NCBI GenBank assembly: GCA_964035795.1 | Contig: OZ038321.1 | Span: forward strand, 26,073,544-26,137,543 | Reading direction: 5' to 3' | Length of the DNA stretch: 64,000 nt | Source: Pterobdella sp. o SKG-2022 | Taxonomy: Eukaryota; Annelida; Clitellata; Hirudinida; Piscicolidae | Shown: piece by piece, positions 22,600 to 36,935 of the stretch | How the letters are laid out: each line of letters starts with the position of its first letter | How positions within the stretch are numbered: position 1 is the stretch's first letter | Made by a program: the position numbers and the translations under genes | Notes under the pieces: generated by a model | Databases searched by the model: none | What the model was told of the DNA's origin: nothing | The model's input: the letters and a program-made list of their open reading frames with translations, nothing else

Positions 22600-25500
22600 T
22601 TCTATTGAAATTTACTGCTCAAATTTTCTTTTGAAATAGCTCATTAGAAATATATGGATTGTCAGAAAAAAACTGAAAACCAAACAAAAAATATCTTTTG
22701 AAAAACTTGGAAAAAGTGGAATGTCAAACTTTTAAAGAAATAATTATGTGAGATTCATTTAAATTCAAAACTTTTCATTTTTTTTTTAAGCAGAAGTAAT
22801 GATTTTCTAAACGTCAGGTTTTTTCGAAGGCAGAGTTGATGCTACTCCTACCATGTTTTCATGATGCCTGAATGTCATTTTTTAAAAATTAAAACAGATG
22901 ATCACCTTTCAGATCTTATAAAATGAAAGTCTATTAATGTGAAGCCATTAATAATGATGTTCAAGCTATGAATTTGTATTTACATTCAAAAGAAGTTTAC
23001 GATGGCATAAAATATTGAAACAAGTTTGTGAAAACTGCTTGAGATGTGAATGGTATGGTTCACGTGTAAAAAAATTTATCTTTTTCGAAATTCATATGAA
23101 GTTTTTACATGCTGAATTTTTTTGAACAACTACACGTAAAATGTTTGAAACGATAATCAGAAGTGGTGTTTTCAAAAAGTTTTTGAAAATATGAAATTTT
23201 TAATTAAGATTTTTCTTGACAAAATAATTATTTTGATTATAATGGTGAAATAAAAAAGAAATTTTTAAAATATATCACAGAAAATTGTTTTGAAAAGAAA
23301 GTTGAAAAATTTTGGTAGGAAATTAATTATTTTTTAACTATACTTCCCATAGTTTGGAAGCAAAAAGATTTTCTAAATATAATTCTGAATGAAAAAACTT
23401 CATAAAACAATGAAGACGTTAGTGATGATGATTTGCACTCTGAAACTTTTAAAAGAAGTTCTGTTTACGAATGATATATAACTGCTAATTTTTTATAAAA
23501 AACTCAACCCATTGAAACAAAACTTTCTTGCTATAAAATTTCATTTCAAAATTTACATTTTTTAATTTTTTTATTGAATCTAAGCTTAAAACGATGAATT
23601 TTGAAGTCTTAAAAATATTTCTTTAAAACAAAAGATTCTAAAAATAAATTTTTATATATATTCTCTCATTAATTTGAAAAAAAATTGAATTTTATTTTTT
23701 ATTGTTTCAATAAAATTATTTTCCTACTTACATGTTAAGGCTTTTCAGAAAAAAATGCTCTAATTCTGTAGAATGAGTGAGATTTTACAAAGAACTGTCA
23801 AATACCAATGGAATTTTACCAGTAAGTGAGGTTTTAAGTATATAATACAGGTTGATTCTCCCTCACTTCCCATTATTCTTGGATACTCACCAAAAAATTT
23901 AAAAAAAAAACCCCATTTCAATTTTAAAAATTGTAGACAACAAGAGTTTATTAACAAAATTCTACAAAACTCTTCGTAAAACATACCCACATTATCAAGT
24001 TTAGAAAAAATTTTCAATTAAATTTTCCATGAAAGCTATGCACTTCAGATTTAAAAAAATCAACAACAAAGCTTTCCAAGCCATCTCTCAAACCAATGTC
24101 AAGCCTGGTATCCAACATAAAATGTAGGTTTTCATTGTCTGTTTTCGAGTCATTAGCTCTCATTATAACAATCAATGCTGCTGTTAAGTTGATTATTGTT
24201 TAATAAACTTTCTATATTAGTTATTGTCTGATAAAATAGCTATATTAGTTTGTGTTTAATGTAACTTTCATATTAATTATCCTTTGACTGCATATTGATG
24301 TTTTATATATTTTTCGCTCTACATTATCATTTTAAATAAGAAATTTTAAAGAATTAAACATTTCAGAGTATATAAGACTAAGAAGTTGGAGTGAACATTG
24401 GAAATTACATTTAGAAATGAAGCTAATTTATAAATTTTGATGTTAAAAACGGTGATAATGAATAATTTTGCTAATGCTAAAACGAACTACTCTCCAACTA
24501 CCAAAATTTTTCTTTTTTTCTATTTCATTATTATTCCAATAATAATAATTAAAATAAAAATTATGATTTTTATTAATTTTATTTTTATTCATATTATTAT
24601 GCGTAAAATTGTAGAGACAAAAGTGTCCAAATGAAGGGAAAGAGGCTGTTCACGCGGTATATAGATCGATTGGAGCTTCTTGCTTATTACATCAGCACAT
24701 GATAACCTTATGAGTCTATCACTTTTTATCAAATGTGTTGGAGTTCTTAATGTTAAAAAGCGTAATTTTTTCAGTCGAGATCCTTTCCGCTAACCAGGTT
24801 TTGGTGTTTTCACATCTCATAAATAAATTTTTTTTATGTTTTCACGTGGAAAAAACTGGAAGAAAGGCATTTTTTTTGTTTTGAGAGAAAAAATAGGTTT
24901 AATTATTAGTTTGCGGACACATTTTTAAACAAAGCGGTCTTAGTATTTGTGCAGTTAATTTCAATATAAAGAAATAAATGAGTGTAAATATGGTCATTTT
25001 ACAATCATCTCACTGCCTTGATATGTTGAGGCTTCTTGTTTCATTACTTGATTTGAACATGCTTGGTTTCACTAGTTTTTGAAAATTCACAAGAAATTTG
25101 AAACTAAAAAAAGCTTATTTATTCATAGTTCTAATTTAAAATCTACTCTTAATTTTTGAATTTCTTCGCAAATGTGTGTTGGAAAGATTTAAAATTTTGA
25201 AAACTGGTTTTAAAATGTTGACAATAATATTCAAAAATTCTGAAAATATTATTTATTTAATCTTTTTCCAATCATTTTTGATATTTTTATACGGTTTTTG
25301 GTATTTAAAAATTTAAAATTCATGTAGCCTCAAGACAAACATATTTTGATAACAGTTTTTACCCACTTTTTCAAAAACTCAACTATTTTAATACTTGTTT
25401 TGAAAAACAAACAAACTTTTTTTTATTCAAAACTAATGCCAAAATAATGTTTAAAATATTGAGCTTGGAAACATTATTAATGTTTTTCTTCTTTTGGTGT

Positions 25501-28434
25501 ATTTTTTCCCCCTTTACAAAGCACTATAACTGAAAGATTTGATTGAAAAACTATGTCTTGCTTAGCAGTTTTTTTTGAGGGATTAATATGCATAAAAGTA
25601 ATTTGAAGGTTAAGAAAAAATTTATTTTTCAAAATCTTTTATAAAAGTCAGTCTGAGAATTTTTCACGGATTATTTTAAAGTTTAAATAATGTTAAAAAT
25701 TGTCAAGTAAATATCTTCAAACCAGTTTTTTTTTGTTTTTGATGGCAAAAAATTCTTAAAAAGTTGAAAAAACTTGAGTTAAACTTGAATCTTAGTCCTA
25801 CCATATCTTGTCTCATGCCCCAAAGCATTTTAAAAGCAAAAGTGCATATACAAAAAAGTTCCTTTCTCCAGTCATTTTAGTTGTATCTTAGTACATTTTT
25901 TTCTCTCTTTTCAGCTAATTAAACTTTTGAAAAAGTCTTTAAGCTGATTAAATATTTTTTAATGCATTTATTTCTTTTCTTTGACAGCATTGCATGAAGA
26001 TCGACAGAATTGATGCTTTTTGAGTTATCAGAGCACAAAAATATCAAAATCATCACTCATTTTGGAACTTTGAAACAGCTTTTTTCAATATTTATTTTCA
26101 AAATGAGAAAATTCAGTGAAATAAATCTAAAAAATGTTTCAATATATGTTACGCCAAGAAGAGAAATACGTTTTGAAAGAATAGAATAAATTGATGGTGC
26201 AAGTCTTTCTCTATCAAAAACTCACGTAGGTTTCATTTTTTTTACACTGCAAGTATCAACAAAACTGAAATTTTTCAGCATTTTATCTGACCAGGTTGAA
26301 GGTTTTCACTATTTAATTTTTATAGAAACTATTTTTTGAACAATAGTTGGCTTGATTGATAAGCAAATGACATCACAAAATGCAAAAAAAATTTCAACTG
26401 ATGAAAATTTTCAATCTAAACTAGCTGTTCAGTCATTATAGATCAACTGAACAAAATTAAAGTATAGATTTTCTTCAAAAGCATGAAATACAATGTTTTA
26501 TTCAAATGTAAGATTTGCAAGTACATCTTATCAAACGATTTAACGCAAGTAATTCAATTATAAGATTCTGAAAGCATTACATTTACTGATTGGTTGATTT
26601 AGTTTATGTGAATGGAGAAAACAAAATATAAGTTTCTTATATACACTTCTAATAAACACTAAGCTTTTCGATATTCAGTTAAAATAATTAGCAGTAATTC
26701 AATTAAATGAGCTTCCAACCGAAATAACTTAATTTTTAGATATAAAACGCACACTAAAACATCCGACATAACGGCGTTTTGAAGACCCGAACTCACCTCA
26801 CGACAATCATTAGTAATCATTTTATACCTTCATAATAACGTAGAAATACACAATTATACGACCACAAAGCATAAGTAATGTATATGGGTAGGTCAAGGTT
26901 GGCCTTTCAAGTCTTGGTGCATCACAGATTATTTTTGCAGATTCGCTATACCTTAAACATAACTGGCTAGGCATTTTCGGATTTTTTTATAATGGTTTAA
27001 ATAAAGATTTTTTCAACATATTTAGGATTAAAAATTCGCCGGTAATAGAAAAAACTTAAACAAGTTTATTTCAGTGCTTAAAATTTTTTTACAGTTATAA
27101 ATTTCTTCATTATTGAAAAAATTTATTTTTATAAATTTGGAAAAAATATTTTTATCACGAGTTTTTATTGTAATTTTATTGTATATGTAATTCTACATTA
27201 AGCTTTCTTCATTGCATATTTCTTATGAAGCTTTCCAGCATACAAACTCGCCATTAATATAAAAATAAAAATGTATTATAGATAATCGGCGTTTATTTGA
27301 AATTTAGTTAAAATTATCAACAAATGGGTGCGAATTTTACTGTTAATCTATTTTATCTTTTAACCATATATAAAAAAAATAATTTTTTTTTCAAAACTCC
27401 AAAACTTATCAATATTAACATGAAATCATTATCCGCTTTATACATATCTTTATTTCAACTCCACTAAAACATACATTCCTACTGACATTTTCCAAAACTA
27501 AAATTAATTTGGCAACTAAACGATCAAAAATTGAATTCACATCAGAAGTTTTAAAGCTTTTAAAGTATAATTATTTCATTTTTTGAGTGAAAATCTGCTC
27601 AAAAAAAAGCTTTGCTTATAACTAATTTATACACACATAATTTATATTTAATTTATGCACATTGTAAAAATCTTTTAGTACCTTGGACGCAGATCATTTC
27701 TACAAACCACACAAGGCTGAAAAGTAAAAACAATTGAAAAATTAATTTTTTTTGCTTTTCATGGTATATTATAATCTCAATTTTTTTCCAGAACTTTCTC
27801 TCGAATGATTGAATCTTTTTTTCGACTCTATATAAGTGTTTTTACGTATAATTTTTAAATAAATTCATTAAGTATTTTTACAAATTAAAGAATTGAATCA
27901 ACAAAGTTTGTGATGAAATTCCAGGCTCATAAGCGTATGCCGTCCAAGTGTATTTGGGGATACAATTTTAAAGAACGAAAGAATGTTATACATTGTATAT
28001 CTGCACAAAGCTGTTTGATTTATTTATGGCTTTCACAAATGAATAAAAAATTATTTTAAAAAAATAGAGAATGATTGTTAAAACTCTTTTTAAAGCGTTT
28101 AATGCATTTTGTTTTCAAGCACCTCCAAAATCAACTCCAAACTCTGTTGAACTTAACTCAAAATTTTATTCTTTTTATTTATACAACTCATATCTGCTAA
28201 TAGTAATTCAAAATTTTTTCAAGAGACAATAATATAAAATATAAATAAATAACCGATACAAAAACAAACTAATAAAGAGAATATCCATAATAAACATTTT
28301 AAAAAATCAACGAATAAGCTATACATGCTAAATGCGCCAACGATATAAAATAGAACAATTTAATCGGAAGAGGTTAAAACCAGCACACATATAGACAGAT
28401 TTCTATGACACTGCACTCAATCAAACAGAACAGT
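22600..28434. other. A+T-rich intergenic DNA with one small ORF
   Basis: Most of this stretch is featureless. A 32-codon plus-strand ORF at 24029-24127 (MKAMHFRFKKINNKAFQAIS onward) has balanced codons but no family match. A short AAACACTAAGCTTTTCG near 26655 repeats the core of the hairpin family seen at 9.3 and 15.5 kb, here without a clear second arm. Confidence 0.45.
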
Positions 28435-28569
28435 CTAACGCTTGAAAACAGGATTTGATTTAGGGCAGGTTCGAAACGCAAGTAATGTATTGAGAGCTTG
28501 TAGAATAACGAGGTCTGTGCCTGGGATTGTTCCCGGGTTGTTGAAGGGTGCAATAGCCAATTTTTTATT
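28435..28569 (-). other. Coding-like G+C island, possible terminal exon
   Basis: On the minus strand a frame runs through LAIAPFNNPGTIPGTDLVIL and ends at TAG (28435-28437). The plus strand is also open here (VRNASNVLRACRITRSVPGI), so strand cannot be decided from openness alone. It is one of the few G+C-rich islands in 18 kb of otherwise A+T-rich DNA. Splice sites on both strands are weak. Family unknown. Confidence 0.3.
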
Positions 28570-28840
28570 CTTTTTGATATTTTATTGATCTTTAAAGAAA
28601 TATTTTTTCAATCTAGAGATAATTTTTGTTTTAAATTTAAAAAATGTATCAGTTTGTTTCATGATGCCTGCACAACAATGTCTTGTTTTTTAAAAATAAT
28701 CTCAGCTAATTTTACGAATAACATCATTAAATATTGATTTTCTTCATGCCAAAATGATCGATTGTGCTTGAATATCTTATAAAACCCCTTTTAATCAAGT
28801 TTTCTCCATCACAACAGAATTTTTCAAAGTGACAAACTGA

Positions 28841-28933
28841 AATATTCAAATAGAAAATGTTTGCGAGTGGATGAATTCTCCGCAGTCATACTACGATACG
28901 GGCAGGATGGCAAAGAGCCAAGCAAGAATTTAG
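28841..28933 (+). other. Coding-like fragment, possible terminal exon
   Basis: A plus-strand frame of 30 codons ends at TAG and contains CEWMNSPQSYYDTGRMAKSQ. It is a local G+C island with protein-like composition. The acceptor candidate, ATTCAAATAG, is weak. No family is recognised. Confidence 0.25.
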
Positions 28934-28949
28934 CATGAAAAAGTTGATT

Positions 28950-31900
28950 AGAGCTTATGTTTTTATGAATAATTTATTATTAGATTTACGTGGAGATGTT
29001 TGTGAAGCGTCCTGTAGAGTTTGTAGTATTTTACTTTTTTCCAGCTTATATCACACTTGCGAATTACCGAAATTAATAAATAAAAACCAGTTTAAATTTT
29101 GAATAAAATAAAGATGGAAAGAATTTTCTAGTTTATTGATCACAATGCAGCTGAATATTTTAAAAATCACAAATTTTATGTTCATCAGGCCAAACTACTG
29201 GCCCATCAACTTTTTACAACGAAACAAAAGAACGACTGAAAATTTGATGACGCTGATGAGAAGGAGAAATGAATGAAATGGTCATTAACCAAAATGATAT
29301 CTATGCACGCGTTGACCTCACAAGACAGAATTAATTGAAAGCTTTCTCTTGAAAGTCCATCATTCATGAAGTTTTATTCTAATTATCAAGTAATTACTTT
29401 GCCAAGGTAGAATATTTTGATATATGTATATAGTAATTGAGATAAGTTAAAATGTTATGGTTATAAGAATCTACGAACGAAAAACTGTAGTTGCGAGGTG
29501 AAAATTTGAAAGTTTTATCATGTTTCTAAAGTAAACATCATCATCGTGAAAAATTAAAATTGTGTTTTGAATGGATAAAATGAAAAATTTATGCTAAAAT
29601 CATTTATTTTTAACGAGGATATATGGCGAATAACTGCTTGATGAAAAACTGGCATGAAATAATTTTAGAAAATGATGTGAATTAAGTGAAGTTTCAGGTG
29701 CATTATCGTCATAAAATTATTCTTTTTTTTTTTGAAAACAGAGAAACTTAATGACAATGTTTGAAAAGTTGAAACTTAATCAAAGTATGAAATTTTGAGA
29801 ATGTTGCTTGCGTTTCAAAAAAATTCTTTAAAAAATTTTTAAAACTTCAATTTTTCTAGTAAACTCAATTTTTTAATGAATGTAAGCATTAAAAACTCCC
29901 ATCGTTTCATAGAGCAAATGGACTTTGAATAACACATAACAAAAAAAAAATTCCAGACCTGAGGTGGAAGAAAATTATCAATATTTTCCATAATAAGTTT
30001 TGATAATATTTGACTTAACTGACGTCAGATTCTTTGTGAAGTCAAATCTTTTGACAGCACCAAATTGCAAATAAATTACTTTGTTCGCTACCATGAAACA
30101 AATTGTAATTAATCACGGTTTTTAAAATTTTAAACTTTTATGTATTGACTTTCAGATTACTCATCTTCATCATTAGAAAAAATTAGAAAATCTAAAATAT
30201 AATGTTGAATTTTTAAAATAAACAAAACCCTAATGATGAATAAACAAACATCTGAAAATTTAAGAATAAAAAACAAAAATGTATGTACTTTCGAAAGTAA
30301 TGATGAAACAGCTCAAAAGTGTGACGGAGACTCGGAGGAAAAGGGACTTTAAAATGTAAAAATATCAGTAAGTCACAATAAATTCACAATTTCTCATGCT
30401 TGTCTGTTTAATTTTAAAACAAATTTTGACTTTTCTATAAACAAAACAATGAGATCTGAATGTGTGTTCTTTCTGTAAGAAATACACACTTGCTAACTTT
30501 AGTTTACGATTAGGAAAAAATTGGATTTCAACATTAGCCAATGCTTCGATAATATATGTCTCAACTTTATTGTTTTACCATTTACGTTCAAGTTATAGGC
30601 AAAATAGTTTACTAGTTATCAGTTGTCTAACATCAAAATATGGTACCATTCTAATGTCTTCAAGCTTCATTTCTATTTAATTAATTGTATTAAGGGATTT
30701 CCATGCAAAACAAATTTCTGTGTTTTGATAAAAATTATCGTTAAAAAGAGAAGTATTCCTCACGGAGGTGAAAATGTGTCTGAAAATTTACATCAAATTT
30801 GTACATATTTGTACATTTTATATTGTAGGAACATTTTGAATTAATTTCATTCTTTTAAGTATGATAAACGTGTACTTTCACTAGAGTTAATAAAACAATA
30901 TTTATTGAAAAAACAACTTTATTTATCAAATTGAAAAAAATATATATATGGAAATACAAAAATTGGTTGTTTTCGCAGTTAGATTGCAACCGTGTCTGAA
31001 ATGTACAGTGAAACGTGGATGGTAAAGGTCGGTTGAAGTTTGATTTTCTTTTGAGAAATGTTCTGGTCTGGTTCTTTCCATCTGTAGATAAGTTTCATTG
31101 ATGAGTTGAACAAAGATTTAAATAATCATTATAACTAAAAAAAACCTTTAGAAAAACAAATTTTTTCGTCTAAATTAAAAACGCCAAGCAGCTGAAAGTT
31201 ACTGACATTCTAATAAAGCAAAAAATTAAATGTGAGAGGTAGATTTCAAGATTTAATATGTTCCAAAAAAACTGCGATAAATTCAGGAGAATATTTTTTT
31301 GTTATCTTGGTTTTTTCAAGAGAAAAAAATTTGTCAATCTTCCACTCATCCCTCTCGGGTACTTCACAGGGTGGGTGGTCGATCCATCATCAGAATTTTT
31401 TCCAATTGAAAAAGTCAAAATTTGTAACAATAATTCTTGAATAAATTCTGCCATGATAATTTATTAATATAGATTTTATCATAGGCAGAAGTTGGAAATT
31501 TTTTGTAGAAAAAATAAAAATTTTCTAAACGCATTTTGTGATTTTGATTGAAGCTTTTACTGATGAAAATAATTTTCAAAAACTAATTGGATTTAAATTT
31601 TTCATTTCATTGACGACTTTCAAGGTTTATAAAACATTTTATGTGAACTTTCTAATTCAAATTCCAAATATGCAAGATTCATAACAATAAAATGTTAAAT
31701 TTGTTTAAAAAATACTGAAAACTAATAAGTAAAATCTTAAAAGATATTAATTTGAAAATTTCATGTTTAAAATACACAACTGACCTATATAAACAAAGGA
31801 AGACAATAGTTTCTACGTTGAAAACTGCTTTTCTGTGGAAAAAATTTTTTTAGTTAGATAAAAATATCATTCACATAATACATATAATTTTAACATCACT

Positions 31901-34900
31901 TTAAGCATAATCAACAAAAGCTTAAGACATATTTTTCAGTTAAAATATTCTCAACAAAAAATAAAACAGCGAAGAACCAGAAGTTTGAAAATTCAAATTC
32001 AATGAAAAACTCAAAGTTTGAATAGAATTTTTTAAATAAATAAGAATTATTGGTGATATCTCATCAAACAGCATGTTTTGCTGTCTAATAAAACAAGCTG
32101 AAAATAATGCCCTTCAAAATTTTAAATGTTCCAGACTCAATTTATACACGCTTTCATTAAGATTTACATTTTCAGAATTCAGTTTCCAATGTTAAAACTT
32201 ATATATTGCATATAAAGTCTTGGATTTGCATTTGAATGTTGAAACTTTCTTTATTGAGACAAATAACTTTTTTTTCTCTGGCAAAATTGAGAAATGAGAT
32301 TTAATTTAGCTATTCCAGCAAAAGTCTTTTTGAAGCCTCTTTAAAAACTCAAAAAAAAACATTCAGTTTTTTGCATAATTCCTGATTACGCACTGATATT
32401 TCTAGTTTTTCCCAGAGTAAACATTAATAATTTTAGGATTTTGCTTAGGATGTAAATTTCCATATCAAATGATATACCTTTTTCTTATATAAAATAAATA
32501 TAATCTAATGCTATTATATATTTTAAACTCTTTCTCTTTTTCACAAAGCCTTATTTCAAAACTAGTTCATATCTGTGCTAATAACTCAGTCACACGCCCC
32601 CTAATCATCTTGTAACGCTGTCCATGGCACGAATCTCTAGCTTCCTATACAAGTTGCAAAGAAGTAATAAATTCATTGTAACTGTATTTCTACAGGATAT
32701 AATTACATTTATATTAAATATAATTACTTTTAAATGAATTATAACTAAATTTAGGTAAATTATAGAGATATTTTTGGACGTAGATTTGTATTTCTATAGT
32801 TCACAACTATGTTCTTATAAGGTATAGCTATATTTATATTAAATAGTATCTAAAAACTACTTTTAAACAGATAGTAATGATTCAAAACTAGTGATACTTT
32901 CAACACCAACATTTTTTTAAAAATACAGCTTTATAAAGAACTAATGTTTCATGATAAATAATATATACTTATTTGAAAAAATGGTTTTCAGTGTATCTTG
33001 AAAAATTTTAAAATTAAAAAAAAAAGCCTTTTTTTAAACACGTTTTTTGCCAACCAGTATGAAACTTAGTGGTTTTAGAAAACTTTTCGTCAAAAAGAAA
33101 CGAAAATTATTTCTGTGTGAACAGTGTAAATATAGAAGATGGAGAAAAATTGCTTTTCAGGAAATGTAACACCGAACGAAGAGCTTGGAAACTTTTTTGT
33201 TTGACGTTAAGTTTTTTAAGAGTATGTGGTTCACTTTTAATCTTTAAAAATTTCAACGTTTCAAAGGAAAAATTTATTGAATGAACATGAAATAGTTGGT
33301 AGTTTTTTTTCAATTAAACAAATTCAACATTTTTAATAATGTTGATTCACAAATCAAACTTTCAAAAACCATTTCTATTCCTATATTCAAATTTAATGAT
33401 TGTATCACTGATATAAGTTAATGATTCATAATGGGAGAGTTAACAATGAAAATCATGAAATATAAAATAAAAACGAGAATTTTAAAAAATGTTGACAAGA
33501 AAAAGCTTTGTTGAGCTGATGTTGAAGAAATCGAACTTTGAAATATTTTGAAAATCCAATTCGATTGGTTTAAAAAATTTCAACTGAAATCATTTTAAAT
33601 CGAACACTCGTTAATTCCGAAACTCGAAGCTTTTTGTGAATCGAGCTCACATCACTATGTGATCAATGTTTGATTGAAATACTTTTGAAGTCGCCATGCG
33701 TTTCGAAAGTTTACTGAACATTTATTTCAAAAGCATGATTTGCATCAATAAAACTTTACTTTTCAAAAAGGAATCATGACTTTATCACTGTATCTTATAT
33801 AAAACTCCAAAGTTTGATGTGAACTCAGGTTCTTTTCGAATTAGTTCATCATGTATGAATTCTATGATTTCAAAAGTTGAAACATGCCAGACATTGAAAA
33901 CATTTGTTTCACGAACCAGCTGCTATTAGTTGACTTGAAATTTTCATTTTAAACAAAAATTTCCTCATTTAAAACTTTTTCAATGATGAATCACACGTAG
34001 TGAAAGTTGGAAACAAAGGAAACATATTTATCAAAAAACATTGTCTATACAAAAAATCTTCAACGTTTTCTTAATTCTGACTAAAAGCCCTTTATGTTCA
34101 CATTTTCTTGTTTTTCACGACCTGAAACTTCTTCCACTTTCAGAATTCTATTCAATATTCACACAAATTTTTTGATTAGCTAAATCACATTGTAACTCGC
34201 TATAGAAAAATCAAAACTAAAAATTGTATTATTTGTTTTTGCATTATAATTTTTTTTTTATTATTTCTATTTGGATTGAAGTTTTGCAACGCTGCCAAAA
34301 AATAATTTTGAGCAAAACGAGATGCACGTTTGGGTGATTGCCTTTATATACTCTACCGCAATTTTGTGGGTTATTTATTGTTATTGTTATTACTATTTAC
34401 TTTATTATATATAGATAACATTATAACTATAGTTTTATTTTTTTGAATATAAATTATTATTATTTTTATTATTAAAGATTTTGTAATTTCAATTGTTATA
34501 AACAAATACTTTTATCTATATTATTTTTTAGAGATTTTACTTTTAGTTTTTGCCTATTACTTTTATATATTTCTTTATGTTATAGATTGTTCAGTTTTAC
34601 TGTTATTTTAAAAGATAATAGACTATTATTTTTATTTTTATACATTATTTATTTTTTTTGTGATTGTTATAGATTACTTTTTATTATTGTTATTGTTATA
34701 GTTTGCGGAAGCTATTCAGGCGACAAGCGTTTCCGGTTTTCAATAGTTGTAGTTTTTGTTTGCCTTATGAAGTGGTTCTGACGCAAGCAATTGTTTTTTT
34801 GAATTCAAATTACGTTGGTGTTTGATCTTTTTGATTTTTTCTTACTTCTTTGTTCTATAAGATTCAGTCTACGATTTTAGACACGTTTTTTAACTTTTTT

Positions 34901-35300
34901 GAACAACATTTTTATGAAATTAGTTTAAACCCATAAACTCTATCAAAGAAAATTTAAAAAATTTCAAAGTATAGTTTTCATTCATCAATCATCTGAATTT
35001 TCAAAAAAATCAACCTCACTGAATAGCCTTACTGTGAACAAATTCACAAAAATGTAAAACCCTCTCATAAAACACTTCTTGAAATTTTTGAAGGTTTATT
35101 TCAAATATTTATAAAAATATTGTATAATCAAAAAGGAAAAGGTTCACGTAAAACTTTAAAGTGTCGTGTCCATCAAAATGCCTATTTTAATCTACTCTTT
35201 CAGCAAACATGGTTTTCTAGTTATTTTTAATAGAAACCAGTCAATTTTGATTTAAACGCTCATTTTTTTAAATTTACCGGTTATTTTTCATAACTTAAAA
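28950..35300. other. A+T-rich intergenic DNA, no gene
   Basis: No gene can be assembled. Small G+C patches near 29190, 31350, 32590 and 34710 have short open frames on one or both strands but no motif or splice context that I trust. Near 33621 the sequence CGAAGCTTTTTGTGA resembles the hairpin-family core. Confidence 0.45.
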
Positions 35301-35301
35301 A

Positions 35302-36540
35302 TTGAATGTTCAAAATTTAGCTTTAGGTTATATTGGTGTTTCTGCTGGAAGGCCTAATAGATTGGTGAGATTTGAACCAATCGCTTCATCACGTTACAAT
35401 CTTGCTTGTGCAGTGATCCAATGTTCTTTTTATCACATACCAGGCAGTAAAATACGCACCCTGCAGTTTTTATCTCTATTAATATTTCATTCATCTCTCA
35501 CAACTTTCACCTGTTACAAACGTCAATTAAGAAGTAGTAAAAGGTTTTATAGATGCATAATGAAATCAATTTAACTCCGACGTGTGGAAGATTACATACG
35601 ACTAATTAAAAACTCCAGGTGATAGCTGTATGCTAAGCCATCATGGAGACCATGCTTTAAAGAAATTACAAAATGACGATAAAACAATATACAATAGACG
35701 TAACAGATTTTTCAAAAGCTTTCGAAGTATTAGATGCAAAAATTTATGAACAACTTAACAAGAATCTATATTGATTCTTGATGCGTAAGGATCAAATTAT
35801 TTTCAGATATTAATTTTAAAGTTAAACCAAAAACAATTTTATTTGGTCAATATTCTGTACATAGTAATTTGTATATTTGTGTGTTTCCGAAGACCGTATT
35901 TTAAGCCCCATCATATCCATAATACAAACAACGACTCTGAAGCTATTAAAAACATTCCGGTTTTTTTTGCGAATGACGCTAAATTAAACAGAATAGAAAA
36001 AAAATTCTTATCATGTTGTCTCACAGTCGGATATAGATGTATTAGTATACAGGTTCAAAGCATGGGAAGTCAGACTGGAAACCACAAGGTACCTTTACGC
36101 CTTAAAGTTTCACATAGATTTCTTGGTTTTTCAAACCAATAACCATTCATTGAACTTAGTTCAATATCATAAAAAATCAAGTAAGTTTTTAAAAATAGTC
36201 TAAGGTGTAATCTTAAATATTACTAACCAGGCTGATAGATGTTCTAGCTATTTTAATAAATATTCTTCCTTATTCAATACCTCACACCTATCCTTAGTTT
36301 TGCCGATACTAGATTGCACTGGCTAATTTGGTTTCTCAATAAAAAAAGGTGGAAATACTTAAAATACAAAGAAAATTTACAAAAAATTTTTTCTATGAAA
36401 AGCACTGTTCGCTTTAATTGAAATATTCCAACTATATCATAAACTGTACAACAACGATGCCAGCTTTGGTATTACTTATTTGCAATATAATCATACATTC
36501 TTTCATTTTAAAAAGGACCTTCTGTTGAAATTGGAGCTAA
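35302..36540 (+). mobile_element. Heavily decayed LINE reverse transcriptase (Jockey/CR1-like)
   Basis: Landmarks of a non-LTR reverse transcriptase follow in the right order but in shifting frames. IDVTDFSKAFEVLDAK (35694-35741; DFSKAFE at 35706-35726) is motif A. RILSPIISIIQ near 35892 matches the QGSVLGPLLF region. FFANDAKL (35963-35986) is motif C, with the first Asp of the YADD box changed to Asn. Later, CSSYFNKYSSLFNT (near 36240) and KVEILKIQRKFTKNFF (near 36350) match the thumb and C-terminal regions. Stops and frameshifts are many, so it is long dead. Ends and target-site duplications could not be placed. Confidence 0.75.
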
Positions 36541-36759
36541 ATCTCACTGTTTAACACAACAGTATCAAGCTCTGAATCAAATTTAAAACATCATCATTTG
36601 TCAAAAATAAAATTAAAACCTCAAGTTAAAAGTTTTCAAATGCTCATGGTAAAATTGAATTAAAATAAATCAGGTAATGCTCTGAAATATGATAATCAGA
36701 AACACCATATTAACTTCCAAGGTTGCACTAGTTGTTTGGGAACTTTTAGAAATGGAAAA

Positions 36760-36935
36760 ACTTCAACAAGGTGACTTACAAGTGTATAAATGCACGAAGC
36801 TTCACAATTTGCTGTGAAATCGTCATCAAATTCCAACCTGATGATGGTTTCTTAGGAAATCGAAAAGTTCAGTGCAAACTTTGAACTATTGTCTTTAATT
36901 TCTTAATATTTCTCGTAGGTTAATGTTCAAATCAT
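36760..36935 (+). repeat. Hammerhead-like or Penelope-terminal-repeat-like sequence
   Basis: CACGAAGCTTCAC is followed by CCTGATGATGGTTTCTTAGG and AAATCGAAAAGTTCA, then TTTGAACT. CUGAUGA, a short helix GGUUUC/GAAAUC, GAAA and a six-base helix AGUUCA/UGAACU occur in hammerhead order. One extra U and one extra A at the junctions, and no closing outer helix that I can find, argue against an active ribozyme. The CTGATGATG block is shared with the elements at 11.9 and 15.0 kb. Confidence 0.35.

Noticed and set aside
28466..28480. tRNA T-arm-like GGTTCGAA sequence
   Set aside because: No matching A box, anticodon arm or acceptor stem could be folded around it.
31385..31396. Another CATCATCAG block as a hammerhead relative
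   Set aside because: No flanking inverted helices or GAAA/GUC partners were found, so the match is probably chance.
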